From the NCBI RefSeq assembly GCF_030269925.1, contig NC_085127.1, forward strand, positions 10,857,501 to 10,921,500: a DNA stretch of 64,000 bases, written 5' to 3'. Shown here in pieces: positions 55,085 to 64,000 of the stretch; the stretch's first letter is position 1, and the number at the start of each line of letters is the position of its first letter. The notes under the pieces were generated by a model, which was not told the DNA's origin, made no database searches, and saw nothing but the letters and a program-made list of their open reading frames with translations. Origin of the DNA: Bombyx mori. Its lineage: Eukaryota > Arthropoda > Insecta > Lepidoptera > Bombycidae. The position numbers and the translations under genes are program-made.

Positions 55085-55362
55085 TCAAAAACAAGCCTGG
55101 TCACCATTCTCGTCGAACCCGTCGCTTGCGACGAAGGGCTCGGCGAGTAAATTAACCCTCAGACACAGCCCACTGAGTTTCCCGGCGGATCTTCTCAGTG
55201 GGTCGCGTTTCTGATCCAGTGGTAGATTCTGCAAAGCACTGCTCTTGCTAGGGCTGGTATTACCAACAACGTCAGGTTTGAGCCCCTGAGCTCACCTACT
55301 AGTCAAAGCTACACTGAAATGGTCTCTCACCTCAGACCATCAGCTTAGGTAGGAAAAAAAAC
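55085..55362 (+). mobile_element. Jockey-clade LINE, tail of coding region and 3' UTR
   Basis: TCTCGTCGAACCCGTCGCTTG codes the Arg-rich C-terminus ending in TAA near 55150, then 3' UTR to ACCATCAGCTTAGGTAGG and an 8-A run. Confidence 0.8.
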
Positions 55363-56571
55363 AACAAGATCCTGAATGTTTTTATAATCTATCACTGCGT
55401 ACGAGCCCATAGACATAGCCAGCCTTCGCGGAAAAAATAAGTGGCGCGGTGGTACCATTAACAAGTCCAATTGTAAATTGTATTCAGTCAATACCAAGAC
55501 CAAATTTAAATAAAGCCTCATTAGCATCTAATGAATGTACTCTTGAAACGGATCAGTAATCTACGGCAATCGTTATATGCATCGCGGTATACCCCCGGGC
55601 CTGTACCGACGAGCACACCCTCACAGCATAGTGACAAACTCATAAACATTTGTCACAGAACGGACTGTCCAAGTAATTGCAATACGCGACCAGCTTACGA
55701 CGAGCTTTCGTTTTCATAAATCGGTTTCCGGAGCTAATCGAAGCGTAAGACCTTAATATTATGGTCCGGTGTTACTTATTGGTGCCCCGAAACGTTTAAC
55801 CGATCCCGGTCTAAATTTGAACGAATAATTTACGAACGGTCACTCTTGACACCGACGGCGGATTTAGGGTTGGCACGTTTTAAATTTTTGTATGCTAATT
55901 TTATTTACGTAGATAGTATATTAAATCTAAATATCCATATCGTTCATAGTCACACGCGGACTTCATAAGACGTATTCCGACTGAAATTTAAGGTAAACAA
56001 GATTGTTATTGTTACCAAATCGCCTACCAAAATAGCGTCCTTAACTGTTCGCCATTATTCAGGGCTACCACGATTCATAGTAATTATTACATTAAAAATT
56101 TGATTTCCAGCAAATAACTATATACTTAGACCCAATTAAGTCATCTTGTTGATATAGATCTTTGTTCCTAGACGGGCTCAATTCGCATCGTCTCTTAGAT
56201 ATAAAGTCCTAGCTTGAAGATGTTGAAGTTCGAACTTTACTAAATATACACTATAACAACCCTAAGAGCTAATGAATATTTTTTCCGAATGTCCTTACGG
56301 CCGGCGGCAATTCATTATTGATGGGGACCTCGTCACAGCAGTGCATCGACAAAACGAAACCCAAGCTAATACGGCCCTCAAAAATTACCATCATCGATAC
56401 ACGAAATAATAAATTTAATGTGACCAACGTAATCTGATAATGCATATAATTGCCACAGCTTATAGGTCGTTATAAGAGAAACAACATGATCCCAATTACC
56501 TAATTCACACAGATTGTTTAAGTCATTTAACATGCCCTCGAGTTGGTTTAAAACGGATATTATGAGAAAAA
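55363..56571. other. unique stretch
   Basis: 55390-55460 may hold worn Bm1 words (GGTGGTACCATTAAC). Nothing assigned in 1.2 kb. Confidence 0.4.
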
Positions 56572-56879
56572 TCTATATACTATACTTTCGTATATAAAAA
56601 TTAATTGCTGTTCGTTAGTCACACTAAAACTCAAGAATGGCTGGACCGATTTGGCTAATTTTGGTCTTAAATTATTTGTGGAAGTCCAGAGAAGGTTTAA
56701 AAGGCAGATAAATATGAAAACGCTCGGAATTAAATAAAAATATAATAACAATTTTGTTTTCCCTTTGATGTGTCCCCCGTCGGACGGATTCCTTTTGTTT
56801 GTTTTAAGTTTATTTTATACAAAAGCTTAGGTCTTTCATTTATCGATTGATACACCACGAAGTCTGCCGGGTCAGCTAG
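56572..56879 (+). mobile_element. Helitron-like element, family A
   Basis: TCTATATACTATACTTTCG start with an extra AT-rich unit, CTAG at 56876-56879. ATATAATAAC is inserted in the AAATAAAAATAACAATTTTG segment. Confidence 0.72.
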
Positions 56880-57179
56880 TATTAAATATAATATGCCATT
56901 GATAATATGCTATATAAAAAAAAAAACTTGGAAATTTTGATTAAACAATAGATATTTTGATTAGATATGAAACTCATTAAAGGTGTCATTGAAGATATTG
57001 GTAGGATGTGTTCGGTTAATACCGCCATTTTACCTAGTTCTGCCATGAAGCATTGAGTTTGGACTAAAGCAACGGCCGATCATTGAACTATATTACTAGC
57101 GTAGTAGTACCTCAATGCAGCCGATTAAAAATGTAAATTTTTTTAGAACGCAGTGTTTGCTTGTATTTTGGAGGCCTTT
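56880..57179. other. unique spacer with weak Bm1 trace
   Basis: 57025-57080 (TTCTGCCATGAAGCATTGAG) may be an old SINE remnant. Confidence 0.35.
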
Positions 57180-57484
57180 CGGTGCTTTTAGGTACTTCAA
57201 GCACCGGTCACCGTTCTCGTCGAACCCGTCGCTTGCGACGAAGGGCTCGACGAGTAAATTAACTCTCAGACACAGCCCACTGAGTTTCTCGCCGGATCTT
57301 CTCAGTGGGTCGCGTTTCCGATCCGGTGGTAGATTCTGCGAAGCACGACTCTTGCTAGGGTTCGTGTTAGCAACATCGTCAGGTTTGAGCCCCGTGAGCT
57401 CACCTACTAAAGTTAAGGCTACGCTGAAATAGCCGCTAGGGCTATCAGCTTAGGTAGGAAAAAAAAAAAAAAAAAAAAAAAAAG
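57180..57484 (+). mobile_element. Jockey-clade LINE, tail of coding region and 3' UTR
   Basis: GGTGCTTTTAGGTACTTCAAG and GTCACCGTTCTCGTCGAACC code the end of ORF2 (Arg-rich, stop TAA at about 57258), then the best-preserved 3' UTR core here and a 26-A tail (57459-57484). Long pure poly(A) suggests youth. Confidence 0.85.
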
Positions 57485-59439
57485 GAGGCCTTTCACTCTT
57501 CGATGAGCTTGACGACCACGGCTGCCAGGATTCCTGTGCCTGTTCCTAGTGTTAGAACTTCAGGCGTCTAATGACTATACTATTAAATTGGGTGGTTTCT
57601 TAAGAACGTATGTAGAGACTTCTATCGACCTCTTATTATGTGCGGATGGCATTTGTGTTGAGATGTTTATTGTCTCCAATAATCACTTAAAATCAGATCG
57701 GCCATGAACACTTTCAACCACATAGACACTATATCAAAGTGCGATATCAAAAATAAACATCTCTTTGTTTAGTTAGTCACGAAAATGTAATAAATAAAAA
57801 TGACCATGCCATAAAATATTGGGAATGATTTGCATACTCATCTCTCGTCAAAATTACAGAAATAATTGGACATAAATAAACTTTTAATAATAATGATAAT
57901 AATTAAACTTTTTATGTTGGCTAAAAGTATATCTTTAAAAAACTGTTTCATGTAAGCACATTGAATCTCCGCGAGTTTGTTCCCTTGAAAAAAAAGAGAA
58001 ATCAATATTGTTTTATTGAAACATTATTAAATCCCTGCATATTAAGAATGTTTAAGTCATCAACGGAACAATACATAAAATGTATGAGTATTCGGATATT
58101 GATGTTTCCAAGCTGCGTGCGTGTTTGAGGTCCATCGTGTTACTCACTCTCCCCGCAGGGAGCCGTGGTGTCCTTCCCGGTAATTACCTTCGCCCTTTGT
58201 CTTACGTCACACATAAATAACAAAGATATTTATTTGGGGTCGGTGACAAAATTATTTGCACGAATATCGCCATGTATTTTTTTTTTCGTTTTACCGTCAT
58301 ATTTTATTTATTGTGTCAATGATCTTCAGAGTTGGACTGGTTTTATTTTATTTGAGGTGAATATGAAACAGCACATACATAAATAAAAGATGCTTTCGCC
58401 ATCTAAAGTATAAGCACAGAAAATTAATAAAAAATGATAATAATAATAGATCCTGTAGGGATATGTTGTGTAAGCCAAATGGTATCGATACATAAGACAA
58501 AATTAGACAAGAAGAGAATAAAAATACCTTTGTATAATTATGATTTAGTAAAGATATATAATTCCAACCCAAATATTGCAGTTGGAATTAAATAAACTTT
58601 TGGGTTACAGGAGAAATGTAAATTTTGCAATGAAATATCCTCATGCCCATGCCCAATATAAAATTTTCGTTTCGGAAAAAAAAAGTGCAGAAGGTGTGAA
58701 AGTCCAGAAACACCTTCAGATGGTCTTAATGTTAAATTAGGCCATCCATCAGGGCAAAGGGCGTTCAGGGTCCAATAAATTAGTTGGGGACAGTAGGGAT
58801 AATAAACACTGCGAAATGGCTGCACCAAATAACTTGTTAGGAGTTGCCACTTCCTCCCCTATTGACTAATTACTGTGCTTTGTTTTGGATTGTGTTGGGT
58901 GCGAAGTTGTTCACCGAATTGGTGAGATGAATGACTCGCAAATTTGCTGGCAATCCATTAGTTAAATATTGTTACAACCATCGAGATATTACGTACTACG
59001 TACCGGTTAAATATAATATAATCTCGATCGTTACAGCTTCAAATAATGTGTCGTTTTAGACATCATAACAATGACAATATCGCAGCGTTATTTGTCCGAA
59101 ACTATCCAAACACCAATATTTCCGACAAGCCATAATTAGGTAAATGCAGAGTTTCAAATTGGGGTTGGCTGTATTTTAATATCTACGCGAGCATATTTGG
59201 GTTAATTTTGGAAATCCATAAATTACAATCGCCACAAGAAAAATCCAAACAAATCACGAACAATATGGTCTCCTGTTGCAAAAAGTAAGCGGTTTCGAGA
59301 AATTTATCTAAGACGACTTTACTAACGAGATTAATGGCTAGGAGTAGCCGGCCTAGGTATATTAACAGATTTTAATTACATATGTATACATTAACATACG
59401 TTTGGCACGTTTAATGCTAATAAGTTTTTAAGTTTTGAA
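57485..59439. other. long unique stretch
   Basis: 57640-57725 may hold an old plus-strand Bm1 (GAGATGTTTATTGTCTCC, AATCACTTAAAATCAG). Frames at 58165-58828 have no recognised domain. No gene called. Confidence 0.4.
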
Positions 59440-59852
59440 ATCGTCGTGGCCTAAAGGATAAGACGTCCGGTGCATTCGTATCTAGCGATGCAACGATGTT
59501 CGAATCCCGCAGGCAGGTACCAATTTTTCTAATAAAATACGTACAGAACAAATATTCACGGTTGACTTCCACGGTGAAGGAATAACATCGTGTAATAAAG
59601 ATCAAAGCCGAAAAATTATAATTTGCGTAATTACTGGTGATAGGACCTCTTGTAAGTCCGCACGGGTAGGTACCACCATCCCGCCTATTTCTGCCGTGAA
59701 GCAGTAATGCGTTTCGGCTTGAAGGGTGAGGCAGCCGTTGTAACTATACTGGGACCTTAGAACTTATATCTCAAGGTGGGTGGCGCATTTACGTTGTAGA
59801 TGTCTATGGGCTCCAGTAACCACTTAACACCCATCAAAGCAATAAACAAAAG
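59440..59852 (+). mobile_element. Bm1-type SINE, full-length head, short 3' deletion
   Basis: Head AATCGTCGTGGCCTAAAGGA with B box GTTCGAATCCCGC at 59500-59512; body; about 25 bases (AGGTGGGCTGTGAGCTCGTC...) are missing before CACCCATCAAAGCAATAAAC. Confidence 0.92.
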
Positions 59853-60318
59853 TTAAAAATACTTCATAAAACCGCTGAAATTTTAGTATCACTCTACAAA
59901 ATCACAACGTGAACTTGGAAATAGTGCTATTTCTGCTAAATTCAAGTCCAACATCGATAGCCGGTGCATCTATCACGCTAATCTAGTGGTGCCGGTGTTC
60001 ATAAATTTAAGCGCGGGCGCCGCGTAAAGCTTTCCAGTGGAATCCTACAAGGATGCCCACTCAGCCTCAGATAGCGCGACAACGGAGTTTATCGCCTGTG
60101 ACAATGCCTCACTAGAGATACGATGCGCCATTGTGTAAATACGACAGTCCGTTCACATAGAATACACACAGCCTGCAACCAACAGTAAGTTAAGGTAGTG
60201 CTCCACAAGAAAATTAATTTAAATCTCAGAATAATTTCGGAAACATACAATTTTAAAGTTAGTTTGAAATTATTTAGTCTGCTCAATTAACTAGGAGTCA
60301 CGAGGTATGAACTTACTT
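59853..60318. other. unique spacer
   Basis: Nothing recognisable. Confidence 0.35.
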
Positions 60319-60572
60319 TTTACTGGCGGTAGGACCTCTTGTGTGTCCGCACGGGTAGGTAACTACCGCCCTGCCTATTTCTGCCGTGAAGCAGTAATGC
60401 GTTTCGGTTTGAAGGGTGGGGCAGCCGTTGTAACTTTACTGAGACCTTAGAACTAGTATCTCAAAGTGCGTGGCGCATTTGCGTTGTAGATGTCTATGGG
60501 CTTCAGTAACCACTTAACACCAGGTGGGCTGTAAGCTCACCCACCTATCTATGCAATAAAAAACTAAAAAAA
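60319..60572 (+). mobile_element. Bm1-type SINE, body and tail
   Basis: TTACTGGCGGTAGGACCTCTTG to CACCTATCTATGCAATAAAAAAC. Few changes. Confidence 0.9.
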
Positions 60573-60593
60573 CTTGCTTGCTTGCTTGCTTGC
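60573..60593. repeat. (TTGC)n microsatellite
   Basis: Five tetranucleotide units right after the A-rich tail of the Bm1 copy, a common place for microsatellites to start. Confidence 0.85.
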
Positions 60594-61378
60594 GTCTTTA
60601 AATTTTGGGACAATAATTCATGAGTCATCATTATTTAATTTTATTTTTAAGTCATAAACAAAAGTTCCAAAGTCTACACGAGGTATACACAATACAGTGA
60701 GTCACACGCACACACGCCTCACGACTTCACGTGCGAGTATTTTGCTCGTGCATTGCTCGTCAATCATTCTTTTATAGGAAATCGCTACACACAAAAAGTG
60801 CAATGGAATAAGGACATTGTAATAAATTGGGAATGGTGACAAACATCTTATCTTTTATTGTACGAGTCGAATGTTATCGAATTACGATTTACGGTTTTAG
60901 GAATATCTTGTGAAGCTCATGTCGCATTCGTGGCTTTATTTTTTCCTTGTTTATATTGTTGGAGAAGGTAATGTAGTATGTAAGTTTTGTTTATGGTCAT
61001 TTTTATTTTAGATTTTGCAGTGACAAACTTTTCTTCTTGGCTTAAGCGTTACACAATTTAAAAAGGTTATAATATTCTTGTTTTAAACTGTCTGTAATTT
61101 AATCATTAAAAAAACACGCCTCTGTTGTTTAGCGTAGACAGTTTTGATAGGCACTGAATAAAGATGTTACGATTTTTAAAGAGCATAAAAAAAAAGAAAA
61201 AAAGAGCAAATTTGATTCAAAATATAGGTAATTAAAGATTATTTTTCATTTATAATTGGTTTCTGTAATCAGCTAATAACCCATACCTCGAAATGGACTT
61301 TCATACAAAGAAAATTAAAAAGGTCAATAACATTACGTCTACTACTCACGAAAATTGAGAGAAACACGAATTTAATAT
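60594..61378. other. unique AT-rich DNA
   Basis: Nothing recognisable. Confidence 0.35.
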
Positions 61379-61430
61379 AATAGGTTGGTGAAAAAATCTT
61401 TTCGCATTATAGTATATATGAATTTGTAAT

Positions 61431-61873
61431 AAATAATAATAATAATAATAATGTTTTTATTTCAAGTAACCATGACTCATATAAATTGTTAATAAGACTT
61501 AGACCTATGTTAGTAGTTATATTTACATCACAATGAATTACTGTGGTAACATCCCATGGGAGATGGCACCACAGCGACCCATGTATATACAGTTCAGCCT
61601 GCTTGCGATCATGCTCAGGATACTGTTGGAGCTGGCCCTCACTCTGTTTACCAGAGATGCACACCTCTTACGCATGGTAGCGTAAAAACAATCTATGTGC
61701 GCGTCTGCAAACATCCCTGATGCGCTACAAAAGCGGGGCAGCACCACCAGCACCCTAAACGCGTTATTGTATTGAACACGGAGAGCATTGTACGATCTTT
61801 GAGTATATCCAGCCCACAAGCTGCACGTGTAAAAGTTAGTACAGTAGGCCCTAAAGAGGGTGACCTTGACTTT
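61431..61873 (-). pseudogene. CR1-like LINE C-terminal fragment, inserted in mariner
   Basis: The minus strand encodes KVKVTLFRAYCTN, then MWAGYTQRSYNALRV and so on to the TAA at 61538-61540, with no break; 3' UTR and (ATT)n tail at 61428-61450. Nearly identical, base for base, to the plus-strand copy at 3.5-4.0 kb. It starts 12 codons further downstream. AATAAA at both junctions may be the target duplication. Confidence 0.8.
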
Positions 61874-61986
61874 AATAAAATCTCTTTGGCTATACTATTT
61901 GCATATGGCTGGCAAATTTTAAAGAAGATGATTCCATATTAAAATTAGGAAAATGTGTGATTTTTTTTATTTTTCGTACTGTCAAG

Positions 61987-62876
61987 ATGAGTGAATCTAA
62001 TGAAATTCGCTACATTTTAAAATTTTACTTCTTCCTATTCGTACACTCTTGACAGAGTGGTCGTGGTCATGCATCAGTCGGATCCTGCGATACCGATGCT
62101 CTCGCGATGCGACGCCATGTGACACGATGTTTCGCAGAGTGAGAGCAAACATTTATGTTGGAGTGAGTAACAGATTTTATGAGGTCGGTCCATCGTGTTG
62201 GAGATCGTCCGCGAGATCTTTTGCCCTCGACTTTCCCTTGCACCACCAACCGCTAAATGGAGTCCTCATTACGAGTGATGTGCCCGAAGAACTTGAGGAT
62301 TCGTAATTGGACTGTTGACGATAGTCTCTCCTTGATGTTGAGCTCTTTCAGGATCGAAATGTTGGTACGGTGCGCGGTCCACGGAATTCTGAGGAGACGT
62401 CTCCAACACCACATTTCTAGTGCGTCGATCTTACGACGGTCTTGCATCCTCAGCGTCCACGTCTCAGCCCCATACAGAAAGATTGGAAAGACCAGGCATC
62501 TCATTAACCGAACTTTTGTATTTTTGGTTATTCTGCGGTCTCTCCAAATCTTTGTTAGCCTCTCAACTGAGGATCTTGTCACGGCGCAAAATTTTACTAC
62601 AAAATAGGTAAAAATGCAATGCAAGCCGGGAAAAAATTCAGATGTTTATGGACCTAGTGCGGTGTCTGTGAGAGTAACACAAATTTGGTTTATGCCATTT
62701 TCAATCCGGAAATTTTGATGTCAAAGACGCCCGTTGCTCTGATCGCCCTAATACGGATAAAATAGATGCCATTTTTGAAAAAGTGGAGCAAGATCGGCAT
62801 ATCAGTAGTTACGACGTAGCTGAAGAATTGGCAATTGACCACAAAACAGTTTAGGCGCATTTGAAAAAAACTGAAA
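61987..62876 (+). pseudogene. mariner transposase N-terminal part, broken
   Basis: ATG at 61987 and MSESNEIRYILKFY to 62029, continuing after the RTE insertion at 62599 with YKIGKNAMQAGKK, then VSVRVTQIWF, GNFDVKDA and EKVEQDRHISSYDVAEELAI. This is the helix-turn-helix DNA-binding half of mariner transposases. Two single-base frame changes (near 62640 and 62698), a TAG in DHKTV*AHLKK at about 62853, and loss of everything after KKTEK, including the catalytic D,D34D region, make it non-functional. Confidence 0.8.
62030..62587 (-). pseudogene. RTE-like LINE C-terminal fragment, inserted in mariner
   Basis: The minus strand reads SVERLTKIWRDRRITKNTKV, LYGAETWTLRMQDRRKIDAL, RRLLRIPWTAHRTN, ILKFFGHITRNED; a frame change near 62250 leads to GKVEGKRSRGRSPTRWTDLI. 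Region between RT core and 3' end; related to the 21.0 kb fragment. AAAATTTTACT is duplicated on both sides (62019-62029, 62588-62598). Confidence 0.85.
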
Positions 62877-64000
62877 AAATAATAATTAAGCTTTGTCAGT
62901 TTAATTATTTGTTATTCTCTCCCAAACAAAGATTCCCAAGCTACTTAAATAAATATATTATATATAAAATATTTAAAAAAAAAATAGTGTAAAGGCACTA
63001 CATAATTTACCTTAGAAATATTAAGAGATTTAGTTCTAGTTGAAAGTGACATTTCATTAATTGGCATCTGTCCATTTTTATTAGTACGTTTTAAATTAAA
63101 TTGTTTAAATAGACAGGTATATAAACTTTCATAACCATTCCGTAATCTTACGGTCGTTACTCTTCCAATAGGTTTAACAATTTATTATTTATCCACTTTC
63201 TGGATACTCGGGTCAATCATAACCATGTTTTAGAGTAACCGTGCTCCGGGACATTATCGTGAATTTTTCACGTCCGGTAAACTACGGGACGATTTCGGTA
63301 CACCAGCGCGGTCTGCATCACCGACATGTCCCAAAAATAATACAGATACCAATTTGGTAAATACTCTTTCCTCGAACTAAAAATAAAAGGCAAGAACAAG
63401 ATAGGAAAAGGTCGAAATATTAGGGGCTTATTTTAATTTAATTAAAAATAATTAATATTCTCCAATTTGTGGTATTCTATCCAACGAGATAGCAGAGGAT
63501 AGGTTGGAGTAGCACAGGATAATCCAGAAGAAAGTTATTAGAGGAGGTCGCCACTCTTAGCATTGAGGATTATCAACGTAAGGAAGGAATTTGTGGTGTT
63601 TAGTAGAAAGGTTACGTAGAACTTCAAATAACATACAAAGGAGTATCCATCTTCAAATCAAGAATCTTCAAATAAACACAATGAGCTGTGTAACATTTAT
63701 GAGAAAATCGGTATAAATCGCATTATGGACTATGGCACTAACTTAGCACGAAGTGAAGGGATAACCCAATAGAAATTACGAAGCAGTGTCTATGTCCTCA
63801 GTCGCTTTTTTTTATCTGGGGAGGGTGGGGATTTAGAGGAAGATCGTAGTTAGCGTTATAACTATGATCTAAAATAAACCTCGGACCTAAGCAATAATTT
63901 TTAACCACACTCTCGAAAATGAAACTTTTGTGAATGAGGGAGAAATTCACATCACAACTAAGTCCGTCCCGCGCCAAGCCCATCAATACTAACGCTCGTG
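62877..64000. other. unique DNA to the window end
   Basis: AT-rich first half; 63225-63330 is GC-richer (CGTGCTCCGGGACATTATCG). The minus frame 63798-63986 is featureless. No gene called. Confidence 0.4.

Larger units (their letters stand above)
61379..62876 (+). mobile_element. mariner-type DNA transposon, dead, split by two LINEs
   Basis: Left end TAGGTTGGTGAAAAAATCTT (typical mariner TIR) next to TA at 61378-61381; 5' leader in 61381-61430 and 61874-61986; transposase start at 61987. Interrupted at 61431-61873 and 62030-62587. The right part of the gene and the right TIR are deleted after about 62876. Confidence 0.8.

Noticed and set aside
1..64000. CRISPR arrays, telomeric TTAGG arrays, rDNA, LTR retrotransposons or viral genes.
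   Set aside because: Looked for and not seen; repeats are dispersed TEs, and no gag/pol LTR-type or viral protein signature was found.

Overview
The window looks like nuclear DNA of a silkworm-type moth, most likely Bombyx (mori or mandarina). This is inferred from the interspersed repeats. More than twenty copies of the tRNA-derived SINE known in Bombyx as Bm1 are present on both strands. They sit with lepidopteran Helitrons, 3' ends of Jockey-, RTE-, CR1- and R1-clade LINEs, a mariner relic and small TIR elements, in an AT-rich background. I found no convincing host protein-coding gene. Nearly every open frame is short and random, lies on a repeat, or is the decayed end of a retrotransposon.

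Layout. 1-9.4 kb: Bm1 and Jockey 3'-end copies, a CR1 LINE end at 3.5 kb, a Helitron inserted inside another Helitron at 7.0-7.75 kb, tandem Helitrons at 8.0-8.4 kb and a 258-bp TIR element at 8.7 kb. 9.4-18.5 kb: a U1 snRNA-derived sequence at 10.3 kb, several Bm1 copies, a third Helitron family and an RTE tail at 17.5 kb. 18.5-25.2 kb: Jockey LINE ends, one inserted in a Bm1; a tRNA-derived SINE with a 16-bp target duplication; and a Helitron split by an RTE fragment with a snap-back 5' end. 25.2-35.4 kb: mostly unique AT-rich DNA with a foldback element, a second TIR element beside a tandem duplication, and Helitron and LINE fragments.

35.47-37.5 kb holds the only long coding region: the C-terminal 537 codons of an R1-clade reverse transcriptase. 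It is GC-rich, 5'-truncated, ends in poly(A), is flanked by a 12-bp duplication and sits at the edge of a Jockey 3' fragment. 37.7-61.3 kb: long unique stretches broken by Bm1, Helitron and LINE pieces. They include an intact RTE C-terminus inside a Bm1 and a Bm1 interrupted by a 53-bp Bm1 stub. 61.38-62.88 kb: a dead mariner split by two separate LINE insertions. The rest to 64 kb is unique.

What the window offers is a readable record of nested insertion. Target-site duplications and exact Helitron A|T junctions give the order of events at seven or eight places. I see no operon-like system, CRISPR array, secretion or defence cluster, or viral gene. The best leads are the snap-back RTE end, the exact Helitron-in-Helitron junction, the twice-split mariner, the U1-like sequence and an 89-codon orphan frame at 39.3 kb. 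Family names below rest on recognised sequence signatures; no database search was run.
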